Of a DNA stretch of 26,548 bases, positions 6,660 through 14,592 are shown one piece after another. How positions within the stretch are numbered: position 1 is the first letter of the stretch; each line of letters starts with the position of its first letter. The DNA is taken from the IMG/VR virus record IMGVR_UViG_3300047457_001449, positions 1-26,548 of that record. One strand, 5' to 3'. The notes under the pieces are model-generated. The model was not told where the DNA came from. It saw only the letters and a program-made list of their open reading frames with translations, and searched no databases. Source of the DNA: a virus. Both the position numbers and the translations under genes were made by a program.

Positions 6660-8102
6660 ATGGGATGGATAGACCGATTCTTCGGTCGTAAGACAACACA
6701 GGTGATGCCTGCGCTCGAGGCTGCTGCCCCCGTAGCTCCTTCGGCATTGGTGCCTCGTCCTGTGTTTCAGCCTTCCTCTTCGCCACTGCGACAGCCTGCA
6801 CCAAAGGACGCGTTCGTCCGCTATCCTCAGTATTTGTCATCGTACCTGTCGCCAGAGAAGCTGACCTCTATCACGAGGCAAGCAGACCTTGGCTACATGA
6901 TGGATCAGATGGGATTGCTGCAGGAGATTGCTGGTCGAGATGGCCTTATCCAAGGTTTGCTGACGACTCGCCTTTCTGCGCTCTCGCGCAAAGAAGTGAT
7001 CGTCGAGCCAAGCAAAGCCGACACAGATCCGAAGCGAGCCGAAGAAGTCGCTGCCTTCTGTCAAGAGGTAGTGTCTCGTCTTCGTCGCATTGAGCGGTCT
7101 GCTGATGGCAGCTATCGATACACGGGTGGCCTAGCCGCTGTGGTCGAGATGCTGTCGATGGCCTCTTGGTATGGTGTCGAGATGGCGTGGGTTCATTGGG
7201 GTCGGGTGGCCGGGGACAGCCTTCCGAGACCAATGGCTCTCGAGCCTCTCGATGAGCGTCGTTTTGGTTTTGACGTTGAGACAAACACGTTGACTCTGGC
7301 CACTTTGGAAAACAATGGGCCTGGTCAACCAGTGACCGACTTCGACCCATTCTTGTGGCTCGAGACTCGGAACACTCGTGTGTCTCGCGTCCTGTCTCAG
7401 TGCGGCTCTGGTCGTGCTGTGCTCTTGCCCTTTACTTTGCGCCTTGGTGCGATGAAAGACCTGCTGACCTATGCTGAGGTGTGGGCCTTGCCGGGTGTCA
7501 TCGGCAAGATGTCGAATGACGTAGCAGCTGCCTTCGATGCCAACACCTTGGCCAGCTTCGAGACAATGCTTCGGGAGTTCGCAGGCGACAGTCGCCAAAT
7601 ACTTCCACCAGGCTTCGACGTGCAAGTTATGTCAGCGGTCGGCGGCGGCGAGAAGGTCTTCGAGCTGCTCGATGCACAGACCGAGCGACAGATTCAGTTC
7701 GCCATCGTCGGCAACGTCGGCACAGCATCGGGCGACAACGCGACCTATGCCAGTGCCGAGGTGGGCATGCAGGTACAGAACACCTTGGTCGATGGTGACA
7801 GCCGCATGGTCGGAGATGCTCTCGAGCGTCTTCTGCTGTCGGCGGTCACTCTTCGCTTCGGCCGTGGCGTGCCTGTTGGTGAGGTTGTGTTTCGCACTCG
7901 TGTGAGCGAGTCAACAGCCGATGACAAGGCCAAGCTCTTCTCCTCTGCCTTGTATCCTCTGATCTCGATGATCGAGAAGGGAATCCCTGTTGACGTCGAA
8001 GCATACGCCAAGCTTTTCGGGCTGCCTGTCTTGGATAATCCAAACCAGCTAGTTCGCGAGCTTCAAGAGCGGATGGCTGCAGAGAAGGCAGCGAAAGGTT
8101 GA
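6660..8102 (+). CDS. Portal protein, DUF935 / Mu gp29-like
   Basis: A 480-aa protein that should form the dodecameric ring at the capsid vertex. After a Pro/Ala-rich N-terminal segment (about 15-50) it shows the DUF935 pattern: a helical stretch LQEIAGRDGLIQGLLTTRLSA, then DLLTYAEVWALPGVIGKM (about 268-285), which matches the conserved 'E.yG.P...gk' region. A GDNATYASAEVG segment and a C-terminal clip/crown region ending in a Lys/Ala-rich helix follow. CGGAG (6648-6652) lies upstream of the ATG at 6660. Its stop overlaps possible starts of the protease gene. No MuF-like head morphogenesis gene follows, unlike the usual Mu order. Confidence 0.9.
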   Translation: MGWIDRFFGRKTTQVMPALEAAAPVAPSALVPRPVFQPSSSPLRQPAPKDAFVRYPQYLSSYLSPEKLTSITRQADLGYMMDQMGLLQEIAGRDGLIQGLLTTRLSALSRKEVIVEPSKADTDPKRAEEVAAFCQEVVSRLRRIERSADGSYRYTGGLAAVVEMLSMASWYGVEMAWVHWGRVAGDSLPRPMALEPLDERRFGFDVETNTLTLATLENNGPGQPVTDFDPFLWLETRNTRVSRVLSQCGSGRAVLLPFTLRLGAMKDLLTYAEVWALPGVIGKMSNDVAAAFDANTLASFETMLREFAGDSRQILPPGFDVQVMSAVGGGEKVFELLDAQTERQIQFAIVGNVGTASGDNATYASAEVGMQVQNTLVDGDSRMVGDALERLLLSAVTLRFGRGVPVGEVVFRTRVSESTADDKAKLFSSALYPLISMIEKGIPVDVEAYAKLFGLPVLDNPNQLVRELQERMAAEKAAKG

Positions 8103-8104
8103 TG

Positions 8105-9361
8105 ATGAGCGAGACAGTGTTTCTGTTTGACATCATCTCTGATGCGCCAGAGGGCATGGTTCAGCTTGCTCGCACTGGCAGCTTCTACAGAGAAGATCAA
8201 GGCAAGTTCAAGGTGACCAAGATGATGCTGCTTCAGATGCGCGACAACGCAATGGAGCGAGCTCTCGATATCCCGATCAAGATCACTCACGAAGACAGCC
8301 GACAGGCAGCCGGGTGGGTGGATTGCATGACGCTCTCGGTGCAGCCATGGCGCACGGGCTTCGGCTTGTTTGGCAAGGTCTCTTGGTCGACCGACACGAA
8401 GGACAAGCTCAAGGGTGGCAAGTACCGCTACATCAGCCCAGAGATCAACTGGTCTGGCAAGCGCTACGCCGACAGCAAGAGAGGTCTGGCAGGCGAGCCC
8501 ATCGGGCCGATGCTGCTTGCTGCTGCCTTGGTGCTGACACCGTTCTTCGACATGGAGCCAGTTCGTTTTTCACTTGCCGCAGGCAAGCGGCAGTATTCCG
8601 CAGGAGACAACATGTATCTAGGAATCGAAGCACTGCCGATGCTCAAGGAGTTCTTGGCAGGCAAGGTCGAGGGTCTCGATGCAGGCAAGGTGGACGCACT
8701 GTCTGCCGAGCTGCTCATCGGGCTCATGGAGTATCAGCGCAAGATGCACGAGATGGAGATGGCCAAGGCAGAGGAGAAGGTTGCCGAGGAAGTCAGCGGC
8801 GAGCCTAAGCTCGAGATCGAGATCGAGGGCATGGGCGAAGAGATGAGCGAAGAGCTTGTTGCTTCTCAGATGCCAATGGATTCTTTGCAGGCTTCTGTTG
8901 GTCGCATTGCCACAGCCTTTGGGCTCAAGGCCACGACCGACACAGCAGTTCTCGTCGCGACAGCAGAGGCGAAGGCCAAGGCTTACGACGTGCTAGCGAA
9001 GAAGGTGGCAAGCCTCGAGGCATCCGCAGCCAAGCAAGCAGAGGTCGAGAAGCAGGCTCTGTTCAGCAAGTACCAGAGCGAAGGCCGCTTCCGCATGTTC
9101 TCTGTGGCAGGCACTGACCCAGACGGCAGCAAGGCAGCCGGTGAGATTCTCAGCAAGGGAGTCGATGTGTTCTCGGCGGTCTTTGGCAAGATTGCACCAT
9201 TGACTGAGGCAGCAAGCCCAGCATCTCCCGAGATGCCAGAGCGCAGCAGCAGCACAGGTGAAGGTATGGTTTCATTCCCGGCCGAGGCCGAGATTCACAA
9301 GTTCGCGGCCGAGAAGGGCGTGACTTACGGGCAAGCCGTCAAGGCGCTTTTGAAGAAGTAA
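8105..9361 (+). CDS. Prohead protease/scaffold, Mu I-like
   Basis: A 418-aa two-part protein. Residues 1 to about 165 match the Mu I protease family: IPIKITHED (H62), AGWVDCM, FGLFGKVSWS, and the diagnostic KYRYISPEI (S111). H62 and S111 are good catalytic candidates. The rest is Glu/Lys/Ala-rich and helical (about 185-350), ending in a small AEKGVTYGQAVKALLKK motif, as expected for a scaffold domain that is cleaved and expelled during maturation. Start codons at 8102 and 8105 both fit; GAAAGG at 8093-8098 favours 8105. It lies between portal and decoration/capsid genes. Confidence 0.85.
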   Translation: MSETVFLFDIISDAPEGMVQLARTGSFYREDQGKFKVTKMMLLQMRDNAMERALDIPIKITHEDSRQAAGWVDCMTLSVQPWRTGFGLFGKVSWSTDTKDKLKGGKYRYISPEINWSGKRYADSKRGLAGEPIGPMLLAAALVLTPFFDMEPVRFSLAAGKRQYSAGDNMYLGIEALPMLKEFLAGKVEGLDAGKVDALSAELLIGLMEYQRKMHEMEMAKAEEKVAEEVSGEPKLEIEIEGMGEEMSEELVASQMPMDSLQASVGRIATAFGLKATTDTAVLVATAEAKAKAYDVLAKKVASLEASAAKQAEVEKQALFSKYQSEGRFRMFSVAGTDPDGSKAAGEILSKGVDVFSAVFGKIAPLTEAASPASPEMPERSSSTGEGMVSFPAEAEIHKFAAEKGVTYGQAVKALLKK

Positions 9362-9373
9362 ACGGAGGCAACA

Positions 9374-9772
9374 ATGGCACTCAATCTAGGACCAATTCAG
9401 CACATTCTTGATGTGGCATTCGTCGCCGACGGAGCCATTGCTCAAGGCGCAGTCGTAAAGCTGTCGACACCATCGAGCGACAACAATGCTCGCGTCGAAG
9501 AGGCAGGCGCTGCTTCTGACGTAGCTCTCGGCGTGGCAGTCTCTCCTGCAGATGACGGCGCAGTCGTTCGCGTTCAGATGCTTGGCCTCGCCTATGTCAT
9601 CGCCAATGGCCCTTTCTCTGCAGGCGACAAGCTCGCAGTGGCAGCAGCCGGTGGCTTGGTTGATACAGCAGGCTCTGGCGATCTTCTGGTTGGTGTTGCT
9701 CTTGAGGCAGCTACTGCCAGTGGCGACCTCGTGATCTGCCAGCTCTATTGCAATGGCTCCGTCGAGCCGTAA
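9374..9772 (+). CDS. Capsid decoration protein, DUF2190-like
   Basis: A 132-aa beta-rich protein, high in Ala, Gly, Val and Asp and almost free of aromatic residues. It contains the patterns AVVKLSTPSSDN, DVALGVAVSPADDG and GLAYVIANGPFSAGDKLAVA. These match capsid-stabilising 'cement' proteins that trimerise on the HK97-fold shell. It sits directly before the major capsid gene, the usual place. GGAGG (9364-9368) at 5-nt spacing is a strong ribosome-binding site, fitting an abundant virion protein. Confidence 0.75.
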   Translation: MALNLGPIQHILDVAFVADGAIAQGAVVKLSTPSSDNNARVEEAGAASDVALGVAVSPADDGAVVRVQMLGLAYVIANGPFSAGDKLAVAAAGGLVDTAGSGDLLVGVALEAATASGDLVICQLYCNGSVEP

Positions 9773-9797
9773 CACTGAAACGTAAAGGGAGGCGACG

Positions 9798-10718
9798 ATG
9801 CCATCACCATCACAACTTCACGTAAATGCGGCACTATCGAACATCTCGATTCAGTTCCGCAACAGCCAGTACATTGGAACCGCAGTTGCTCCTATCGTGG
9901 CAGTCAGCAAGCTCAGCGATGTGTTCTTCAAGTACGGCGAGGCCGATTGGTTCACTCGCGTCAATGACTTGGCCGATGACAAGTCTTTGGCCCAAGAGCT
10001 CGACTACAGTGTCAGCACCGACACGTACAGCTGCCGCTTTCATGCGAACCGTACGTTCGTCTCTGACGAGGAAATCCGCAATGCTGATGCTCCTCTCAGC
10101 CCGATGATCGATGCGACCGAGCAGCTCACCAACAACATTCTCCTCGGTCACGAGAAGGCATGTGCCGACTTGGTGTTCAACCCTGCGAACTTCGGAAGCA
10201 ACACGTCTTCTCCTGTGACCAAGTGGGACAACACTGCTTCGACTCCGATTGCCAACATCCAGACTGCAATCGATGCCACCCTTGGCAACGATCCTCTGCA
10301 TGCCATCATCGGCATCGAGAGCTTCCGTGCGCTTCAGCGTCATCCTGACCTAGTGGCAGCTTTCCACTTTGTCAGCGAGGGTGCTGTTGCTTCGGCCGAG
10401 CAGATTGCTCGCTTCTTCGGCTTCAAGAGCCTGAGCATTGGTGAGGCACGCATCAACACTGCGATCAAGGGCCAGAGCCCTGTTCTCTCCCGTATCTGGG
10501 GCGACAACATGTTGGTTTTCCGCAAGCCCGATGCTCCGTCTCCTCGCAAGGCAGCTCTCGCCTACACCTTCTCGGTGGGCGATCGCCAAGTCATCACCGA
10601 GCGCCACAACATGATCGGCGGCGGCACTGGTGGTGAGTTCGTCAAGGTGACGATGAACTATGATGTCAAGCTCATCTCCTCGGCGGCAGGCTTCCTGATC
10701 AGCAACACCAACACATGA
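9798..10718 (+). CDS. Major capsid protein
   Basis: A 306-aa protein expected to build the icosahedral shell. Position (after protease and decoration genes), size and content support this. The N-terminus (NISIQFRNSQYIGTAVAPIV) and the region IGIESFRALQRHPDLVAAFHF, then RIWGDNMLVFRK, resemble the P-domain and A-domain parts of HK97-fold capsid proteins in phages with Mu-type proteases. The ribosome-binding site AGGGAGG (9786-9792) is the strongest seen in the window. The C-terminus is followed by a structured 111-nt gap that may shape its mRNA end. Confidence 0.85.
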   Translation: MPSPSQLHVNAALSNISIQFRNSQYIGTAVAPIVAVSKLSDVFFKYGEADWFTRVNDLADDKSLAQELDYSVSTDTYSCRFHANRTFVSDEEIRNADAPLSPMIDATEQLTNNILLGHEKACADLVFNPANFGSNTSSPVTKWDNTASTPIANIQTAIDATLGNDPLHAIIGIESFRALQRHPDLVAAFHFVSEGAVASAEQIARFFGFKSLSIGEARINTAIKGQSPVLSRIWGDNMLVFRKPDAPSPRKAALAYTFSVGDRQVITERHNMIGGGTGGEFVKVTMNYDVKLISSAAGFLISNTNT

Positions 10719-10724
10719 TAGAGT

Positions 10725-10753
10725 CAGCCACCCCATGAAAATGGGGTGTGCTG
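10725..10753 (+). promoter_or_regulatory. GAAA-tetraloop hairpin directly after the capsid gene
   Basis: CACCCCAT (10729-10736) pairs with ATGGGGTG (10741-10748) across a GAAA loop of the GNRA type. CAGC (10725-10728) pairs with GCTG (10750-10753), leaving T10749 bulged, so the stem totals 12 bp. It starts 6 nt after the capsid stop. No U-tract follows, so a simple intrinsic terminator is unlikely. mRNA 3'-end protection or attenuation is possible. It shares bases 10745-10753 with the larger hairpin below. Confidence 0.55.
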
Positions 10754-10812
10754 TATTGGTGACCTGAGGCGATATATCGAGGGCCGCTTTTGGGTCACCA
10801 ATTCAGCACACC
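10745..10812 (+). promoter_or_regulatory. Long 19/20-bp inverted repeat between capsid and next gene
   Basis: The arm at 10745-10764 (GGTGTGCTGTATTGGTGACC) pairs with 10793-10812, with a single T-T mismatch (10754/10803) and a 28-nt loop. The loop contains the 10-bp palindrome CGATATATCG (10770-10779). The element ends 5 nt before CGGAG (10817-10821), the ribosome-binding site of the gene at 10830. It could be an RNA processing site, a translation control hairpin, a binding site for a dimeric protein, or a remnant of a mobile element. Confidence 0.6.
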
Positions 10813-10829
10813 GCATCGGAGCACAAACA

Positions 10830-11126
10830 ATGTCCTTACCAGTTCCGGCAAGAATACCTTCGGCATCTGTGAGCAACGTGGCCTCGAGCGCGACCGTGGT
10901 CAACATCGCAGTGGCCAACGAGTTCAGAACCCAGCTGACGATCTTCAATGACAGCACAGCCAATCTGTACCTGAAGCTTGGGTCTGCAGCTACCACTTCG
11001 AGCTACAGCATCAAGATCTCGGCTGGCGGATACTTCGAGCTCGCAGGCGGCACGACTGTATACAGCGGTCTAGTGACAGGTCTCTGGGATGCAGTCAATG
11101 GCGCAGCTCGTGTGACCGAGTACTAA
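10830..11126 (+). CDS. Small conserved structural protein after the capsid gene
   Basis: A 98-aa beta-rich protein: ASVSNVASSATVVNIAVAN, then RTQLTIFNDSTANLYLKLG, SYSIKISAGGYFEL and TVYSGLVTGLW, ending with RVTEY. The pattern 'hN.s...lylklG', an 'i..gg..el' strand and 'YsG.v.g.w' is familiar from small proteins next to capsid genes in many phages, possibly virion decoration or head completion proteins. The true start is taken as the ATG at 10830 with CGGAG 8 nt upstream; the open frame from 10746 would translate the hairpins. Function is inferred from context only. Confidence 0.7.
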   Translation: MSLPVPARIPSASVSNVASSATVVNIAVANEFRTQLTIFNDSTANLYLKLGSAATTSSYSIKISAGGYFELAGGTTVYSGLVTGLWDAVNGAARVTEY

Positions 11127-11152
11127 CATGAACTGGTGGCAGGGGTACTGAC

Positions 11153-11635
11153 ATGGCTTACTGTACACAAGCAGATCTGCAGGCGGCAGTCGGTGGCCTC
11201 GAAGCTCTGACATGGATCTCTGACCTGACCAACGTGGCCGTCGACACAGACGCTGTTGCTAGTGCTATCGAGTACGCATCGGCGGTCATTGACAGCTATG
11301 CAGCAGGCACACCCGAGACAGGCTCGACACCAGGCGATCTCTGGGGGCCACCGAGCGGACCGGGCACTCCGATTCAGGCCAAGCAGGCTGCCATCACTTT
11401 GGCCATCTATCGGCTGTATGAGACAGTGCGGCGCGAGGTACCTGCTCAGTGGCAGACTGCCTTCGACCGTACGCTTGCCAACATGACTGACCTCTCGGCC
11501 GGCAAGGTCTCTTGGGTGGGTGGCCAATCTCCTGCCAAGCAAGTCGTGTCTTCAGTCTTCCAGTGGCAGTCTCGGCAAACACTGCCGACAGGCTCTCTTC
11601 GCCGAGCCACTCGATACCAGACGGATCCTCTCTGA
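11153..11635 (+). CDS. Head-tail connector, DUF1320 / Mu gp36-like
   Basis: A 160-aa protein that begins MAYCTQADLQAAVGG, the typical start of DUF1320 proteins ('Y.t..dL...~g'). AIEYASAVIDSYAAG and QAAITLAIYRLYE follow, which are the two core helices of this connector fold. It should form a ring beneath the portal. A Pro/Gly-rich loop (about 54-75) separates the helices. GGCAGGGG lies upstream of the ATG at 11153, and the stop overlaps the next start as TGATG. Its place after the capsid genes matches Mu-like phages. Confidence 0.85.
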   Translation: MAYCTQADLQAAVGGLEALTWISDLTNVAVDTDAVASAIEYASAVIDSYAAGTPETGSTPGDLWGPPSGPGTPIQAKQAAITLAIYRLYETVRREVPAQWQTAFDRTLANMTDLSAGKVSWVGGQSPAKQVVSSVFQWQSRQTLPTGSLRRATRYQTDPL

Positions 11636-12099
11636 TGGCTGCTCCGACCACTATCGAGACAGTTTTGGATGCGCTGGCCACAGCACTTGAAGGTGCCAAG
11701 CCAGACGTGCGACCGAACGTTGTCTTTCGCCGATGGCGTGGTTCACAGCGTATCGACGACGTGCCTGGGCCTATGCGAGAGCGTGCTTTCCTGATGCGTC
11801 TTGGCGCAAGCTCGAACCCTCGTACCATCTCATCGCCGACTCTGTTTTGGTGTCGTGCAGAGCTGCAGCTGCACATCGGCTACAACCTGAGCGAGCCTCG
11901 ACAGAATGACGTGGCAGGCATCGGGCTTGACCTGCTGCCATGGACAGACCAGAAGGCAGTCTTCGATTCGCTCATCATGGGCAATCCATTGGTTGGTGTG
12001 GCCAACGTGAAGCGCATGGTTTTCATCTCGGCTGATGCCCCAACAGAGCGCACAAGGGTCTATCGCTTCGACCTCGAGTGGGCAGAGGTGAACAGCTGA
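11635..12099 (+). CDS. Head-tail joining or tail terminator protein (positional)
   Basis: A 154-aa protein: an N-terminal helix TIETVLDALATALEG, then alternating strands (NVVFRRWRG, FLMRLGAS, ELQLHIGYNL) and a C-terminal strand VYRFDLEWAEV. An alpha-beta protein of this size directly after the DUF1320 connector and before the tail tube usually is the tail terminator or neck protein. There is no motif that settles it. Both ends are coupled by TGATG overlaps (11633-11637, 12097-12101). The long upstream open frame is a shadow. Confidence 0.6.
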   Translation: MAAPTTIETVLDALATALEGAKPDVRPNVVFRRWRGSQRIDDVPGPMRERAFLMRLGASSNPRTISSPTLFWCRAELQLHIGYNLSEPRQNDVAGIGLDLLPWTDQKAVFDSLIMGNPLVGVANVKRMVFISADAPTERTRVYRFDLEWAEVNS

Positions 12100-12458
12100 T
12101 GCCTGCACGAGTCACACGCATTCGCATCTTTGTCGAAGAAGGCGGCCAGCAGCTCGCGGCCGAAGAGGTGCGCGAAGTCATTCTCGAGCAGAGCGGCGAT
12201 GGCATCTCGGCAAGCGGCGCGCCCTTTCCATCTGGTGTGACAAAGAACCCTCTGACCATGTATGATACTGGGCGGATGCAAGACGATGATGTTGTCGTGA
12301 CACCCGGCCAGATCGAGTATTTCGCGCCTTACGCAAGCATCGTGCAAGGCCAGTACAACTGGGCAGGTGTCTCGCCACAGTACATGACCGAGGTTGACCG
12401 TCGATTGCAGACCACTGCTTTCACTCAATACGTCAAGTCAGAGTCACTTGGCACATAG
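12099..12458 (+). CDS. Neck/virion morphogenesis protein, HK97 gp10-like (tentative)
   Basis: A 119-aa protein. The central part, NPLTMYDTGRMQDDDVVVTP then FAPYASIVQGQYN, follows the 'pL..tG.m..si.v.....i.f...YA...~~G' pattern of small neck and tail-completion proteins (HK97 gp10 or phage virion morphogenesis type). The C-terminus (VDRRLQTTAFTQYV) is a helix. It follows the tail-terminator candidate with a TGATG overlap and precedes the tail tube gene, whose ribosome-binding site TAGGAG includes its stop codon. Confidence 0.55.
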   Translation: MPARVTRIRIFVEEGGQQLAAEEVREVILEQSGDGISASGAPFPSGVTKNPLTMYDTGRMQDDDVVVTPGQIEYFAPYASIVQGQYNWAGVSPQYMTEVDRRLQTTAFTQYVKSESLGT

Positions 12459-12467
12459 GAGCAAACA

Positions 12468-13673
12468 ATGTCACAAGGCGCATTGACCAGAATTCAGCGC
12501 GTGGCCATCGGCAAAGAGGCCACACTTTACGCAACACCAGCGAGCTTCACCAAGCCGCGTGGCATTGAGGCCACAAGCATGACAGCCGCTCGCGAGGCCC
12601 TTGCAGACAATCGTCAGCTGACCTCTCGCAAAGCTCAGCACGCTGCCCACATCGGCCAGAAGAGCTTCACCTTTGGCATGACCATCCCGATGCACGACAA
12701 CATCGTCGATGACATGGGCGACATCTTCGAGAGCGCTCTCGGCTCTAAGGTCTCGACCACTGCACTAGTGTTTGTCAGCGGCACGCAGTCGACCATCACC
12801 ATCTCGAGCGGTACGTTCGACCCTCTGATCATCATCACTCTCTCGGATGGCAGCCGCCATGTGCGTCCTGTCAAGAGCGTGGCTGGCGGCACTGTGGCGA
12901 CACTTGCGATTCAGCTTCCTGCTCTTGCCGGCCGTACTGTGACTGCAGTGAGCAATGCTCTGCACTGCTACAAGCATGACCCAAGCGCAGACATCCTGAG
13001 CTTCCAGATCCAGAGCGACCGCGACCAAGAGACAGACCAAGTGCCATATGTTGGCAAGGGCTGCGCGCCTCTGTCTGTGGGCTTGTCTCTCAGCTTGACA
13101 CAGCGTCTTGGCTTCTCTTTCTCTTTCGAGGGTGGAGACTGGCTGCAGACTGTGGGCGGCGACCTTGGCGATCCAGATGGGCCTCTGACTGGTCAATATC
13201 TCGGCTATGCTTGCGAGGTCTATGTTCAGGACATCGGCAGCCCATCGGCCGGCGTGCAGCTCGATGCGCAGACAGTCGCTCTCGACCTCGCGCCACAGAC
13301 CATCGGTCGTCGTGCGACTCGCATCAACACTTCGGTCGACAACGTACCAGGCTCTGCCTTGGTCGGGTGGAAGCGTGGCCTGCAGTTCCCAGAGCCGATC
13401 GGCCTGACACTGACATTGGCCGACTCGACCTACATCACTGACCGAGACAGCCGCACTCCTTTTGGAATGCTGCTTGTCTTCAGCAAGGGCACACCAGACA
13501 GCGCAGCAAGCAATGAGCGCATGGCTGTGTTCCTGCCTCGCGTGGTGCTAGATGCAGAGCCAACCCTCACAGATATTGACGGCATCGAGGGTCAGCAGCT
13601 ATCCTTCCGCGTAGAAGAAGAAGCACTGGCCGCACCGTACCTCTATCAAGGCTGCCTGTCCTTCTTCGGATAG
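12468..13673 (+). CDS. Major tail tube protein
   Basis: A 401-aa beta-rich protein expected to polymerise into the tail tube. The start (GALTRIQRVAIGKEATLYATPA), the middle (KSFTFGMTIPMHDNIVDDMG) and the repeated strand-rich blocks (SVGLSLSLTQRLGFSFSFEG, LALDLAPQTI-like, GLTLTLADSTY) fit the long tail-tube proteins of siphoviruses, with an extra immunoglobulin-like part possible near 95-170. It lies between the connectors and the tape-measure cluster. TAGGAG (12456-12461) gives a strong ribosome-binding site, matching high expression. No sheath gene is adjacent. Confidence 0.75.
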   Translation: MSQGALTRIQRVAIGKEATLYATPASFTKPRGIEATSMTAAREALADNRQLTSRKAQHAAHIGQKSFTFGMTIPMHDNIVDDMGDIFESALGSKVSTTALVFVSGTQSTITISSGTFDPLIIITLSDGSRHVRPVKSVAGGTVATLAIQLPALAGRTVTAVSNALHCYKHDPSADILSFQIQSDRDQETDQVPYVGKGCAPLSVGLSLSLTQRLGFSFSFEGGDWLQTVGGDLGDPDGPLTGQYLGYACEVYVQDIGSPSAGVQLDAQTVALDLAPQTIGRRATRINTSVDNVPGSALVGWKRGLQFPEPIGLTLTLADSTYITDRDSRTPFGMLLVFSKGTPDSAASNERMAVFLPRVVLDAEPTLTDIDGIEGQQLSFRVEEEALAAPYLYQGCLSFFG

Positions 13674-13679
13674 GAGCCC

Positions 13680-14210
13680 ATGATCACCATCGACTTCCTC
13701 GATCTCGACTCGCGCCAAGCGTGGGTCGAGCTTCCCGTCAATCCCTCCGAGCCCTCACAGGGCAGTGCTCGCTTCCTGCTTCAAGACGTGCCCTATGCCA
13801 AGTGGCAAAGTATCATCATGGAGATTGTGACCGCAGGCGAAGCCATGACCAAGGCTCTTGACGCACTGCATCAAGACGGCAGCGAGCAGGCCACAGCTGC
13901 TTTCGGGCAATCATTGGCACGCGTGCTTCGAGCGCAGACACAGGCTGTGCGATGGGGTGTCGCAGGGCATCAGGACATCGCCAACAGCAGCGGAGAGATT
14001 GCCTTCGAGAGCGAGACTGTGACCTTCGATGGAGTGACTTACAAGGTGGCTTCGGCAAAGATGCTGAAGCTCTACACTCTTATAGGCCGAGACAAACAAG
14101 GCGGCAGCACTCTGCTTGCACAGCTGTCTGGTGCGATTCGTCGTCACCAAGCAGGTGAAGAGCAACCCAGTCTGGAGGCCCTGTGGACATCAGCCTCGAG
14201 CAAAGAATAG
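13680..14210 (+). CDS. Tail assembly chaperone candidate (gpG-like position)
   Basis: A 176-aa protein beginning MITIDFLDLDSRQAWVELP. It has a PYAKWQSIIMEIVTAGEAM helix and a C-terminal domain that includes VTFDGVTYKVASAKMLKLY and ends SLEALWTSASSKE. Size and place between tail tube and tape measure are those of tail assembly chaperones, which bind the tape measure before tube polymerisation. The next gene overlaps it by 28 bp in the -1 frame, as in G/GT-type pairs. The ribosome-binding site TAGGAG (13671-13676) contains the previous stop codon. Assignment rests on position rather than a signature motif. Confidence 0.55.
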   Translation: MITIDFLDLDSRQAWVELPVNPSEPSQGSARFLLQDVPYAKWQSIIMEIVTAGEAMTKALDALHQDGSEQATAAFGQSLARVLRAQTQAVRWGVAGHQDIANSSGEIAFESETVTFDGVTYKVASAKMLKLYTLIGRDKQGGSTLLAQLSGAIRRHQAGEEQPSLEALWTSASSKE

Positions 14211-14590
14211 CCATCAATCTCAGGCTGTCGCAGAGGCTTATTGTCGAGGCAGGAAAGAGCACGGGCAGTGTCGGGCTTGCCGGCCACATGAAAGCTCGAC
14301 ACGTTCCATGCTCGAAGCGCTCGGAGCTCGTGCGCATTGACTATCACAGTGACACAAAAGATGAGCGCGACTGGCTGCTTGGTTGTCCAGCGCAGCACTT
14401 CGACGCACGTCTTCAGTCGATGGTCTATCGAGTTATCGAGATTGAACACATGGGCGGATTGACAGCATGGACACGGACACCGATTGCCCATCTGCCAACT
14501 CGTCTTGTGTGGTTCGTCAAGACAACACTGGCCGCTCGTGATAGACTGCTTGCCGAGCGAGATGCCCTTCGCAACAGACTGAGTAGGTGA
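14183..14590 (+). CDS. Hypothetical tail-region protein in -1 overlap with the chaperone candidate
   Basis: A 135-aa protein with no family I can name. It starts at GTG 14183, placed 4 nt after GGAGG (14174-14178), a strong ribosome-binding site inside the preceding gene. It overlaps that gene by 28 bp in the -1 frame, which stays open back to 14159. It may instead be made as a frameshifted extension of the chaperone, but no textbook slippery heptamer is seen. The protein is basic, with CSKRSELVRIDYHSD and a C-terminal helix (LAARDRLLAERDALRNRL). A second chaperone part or tail assembly factor is the best guess. Confidence 0.6.
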   Translation: MDISLEQRIAINLRLSQRLIVEAGKSTGSVGLAGHMKARHVPCSKRSELVRIDYHSDTKDERDWLLGCPAQHFDARLQSMVYRVIEIEHMGGLTAWTRTPIAHLPTRLVWFVKTTLAARDRLLAERDALRNRLSR

Positions 14591-14592
14591 CA

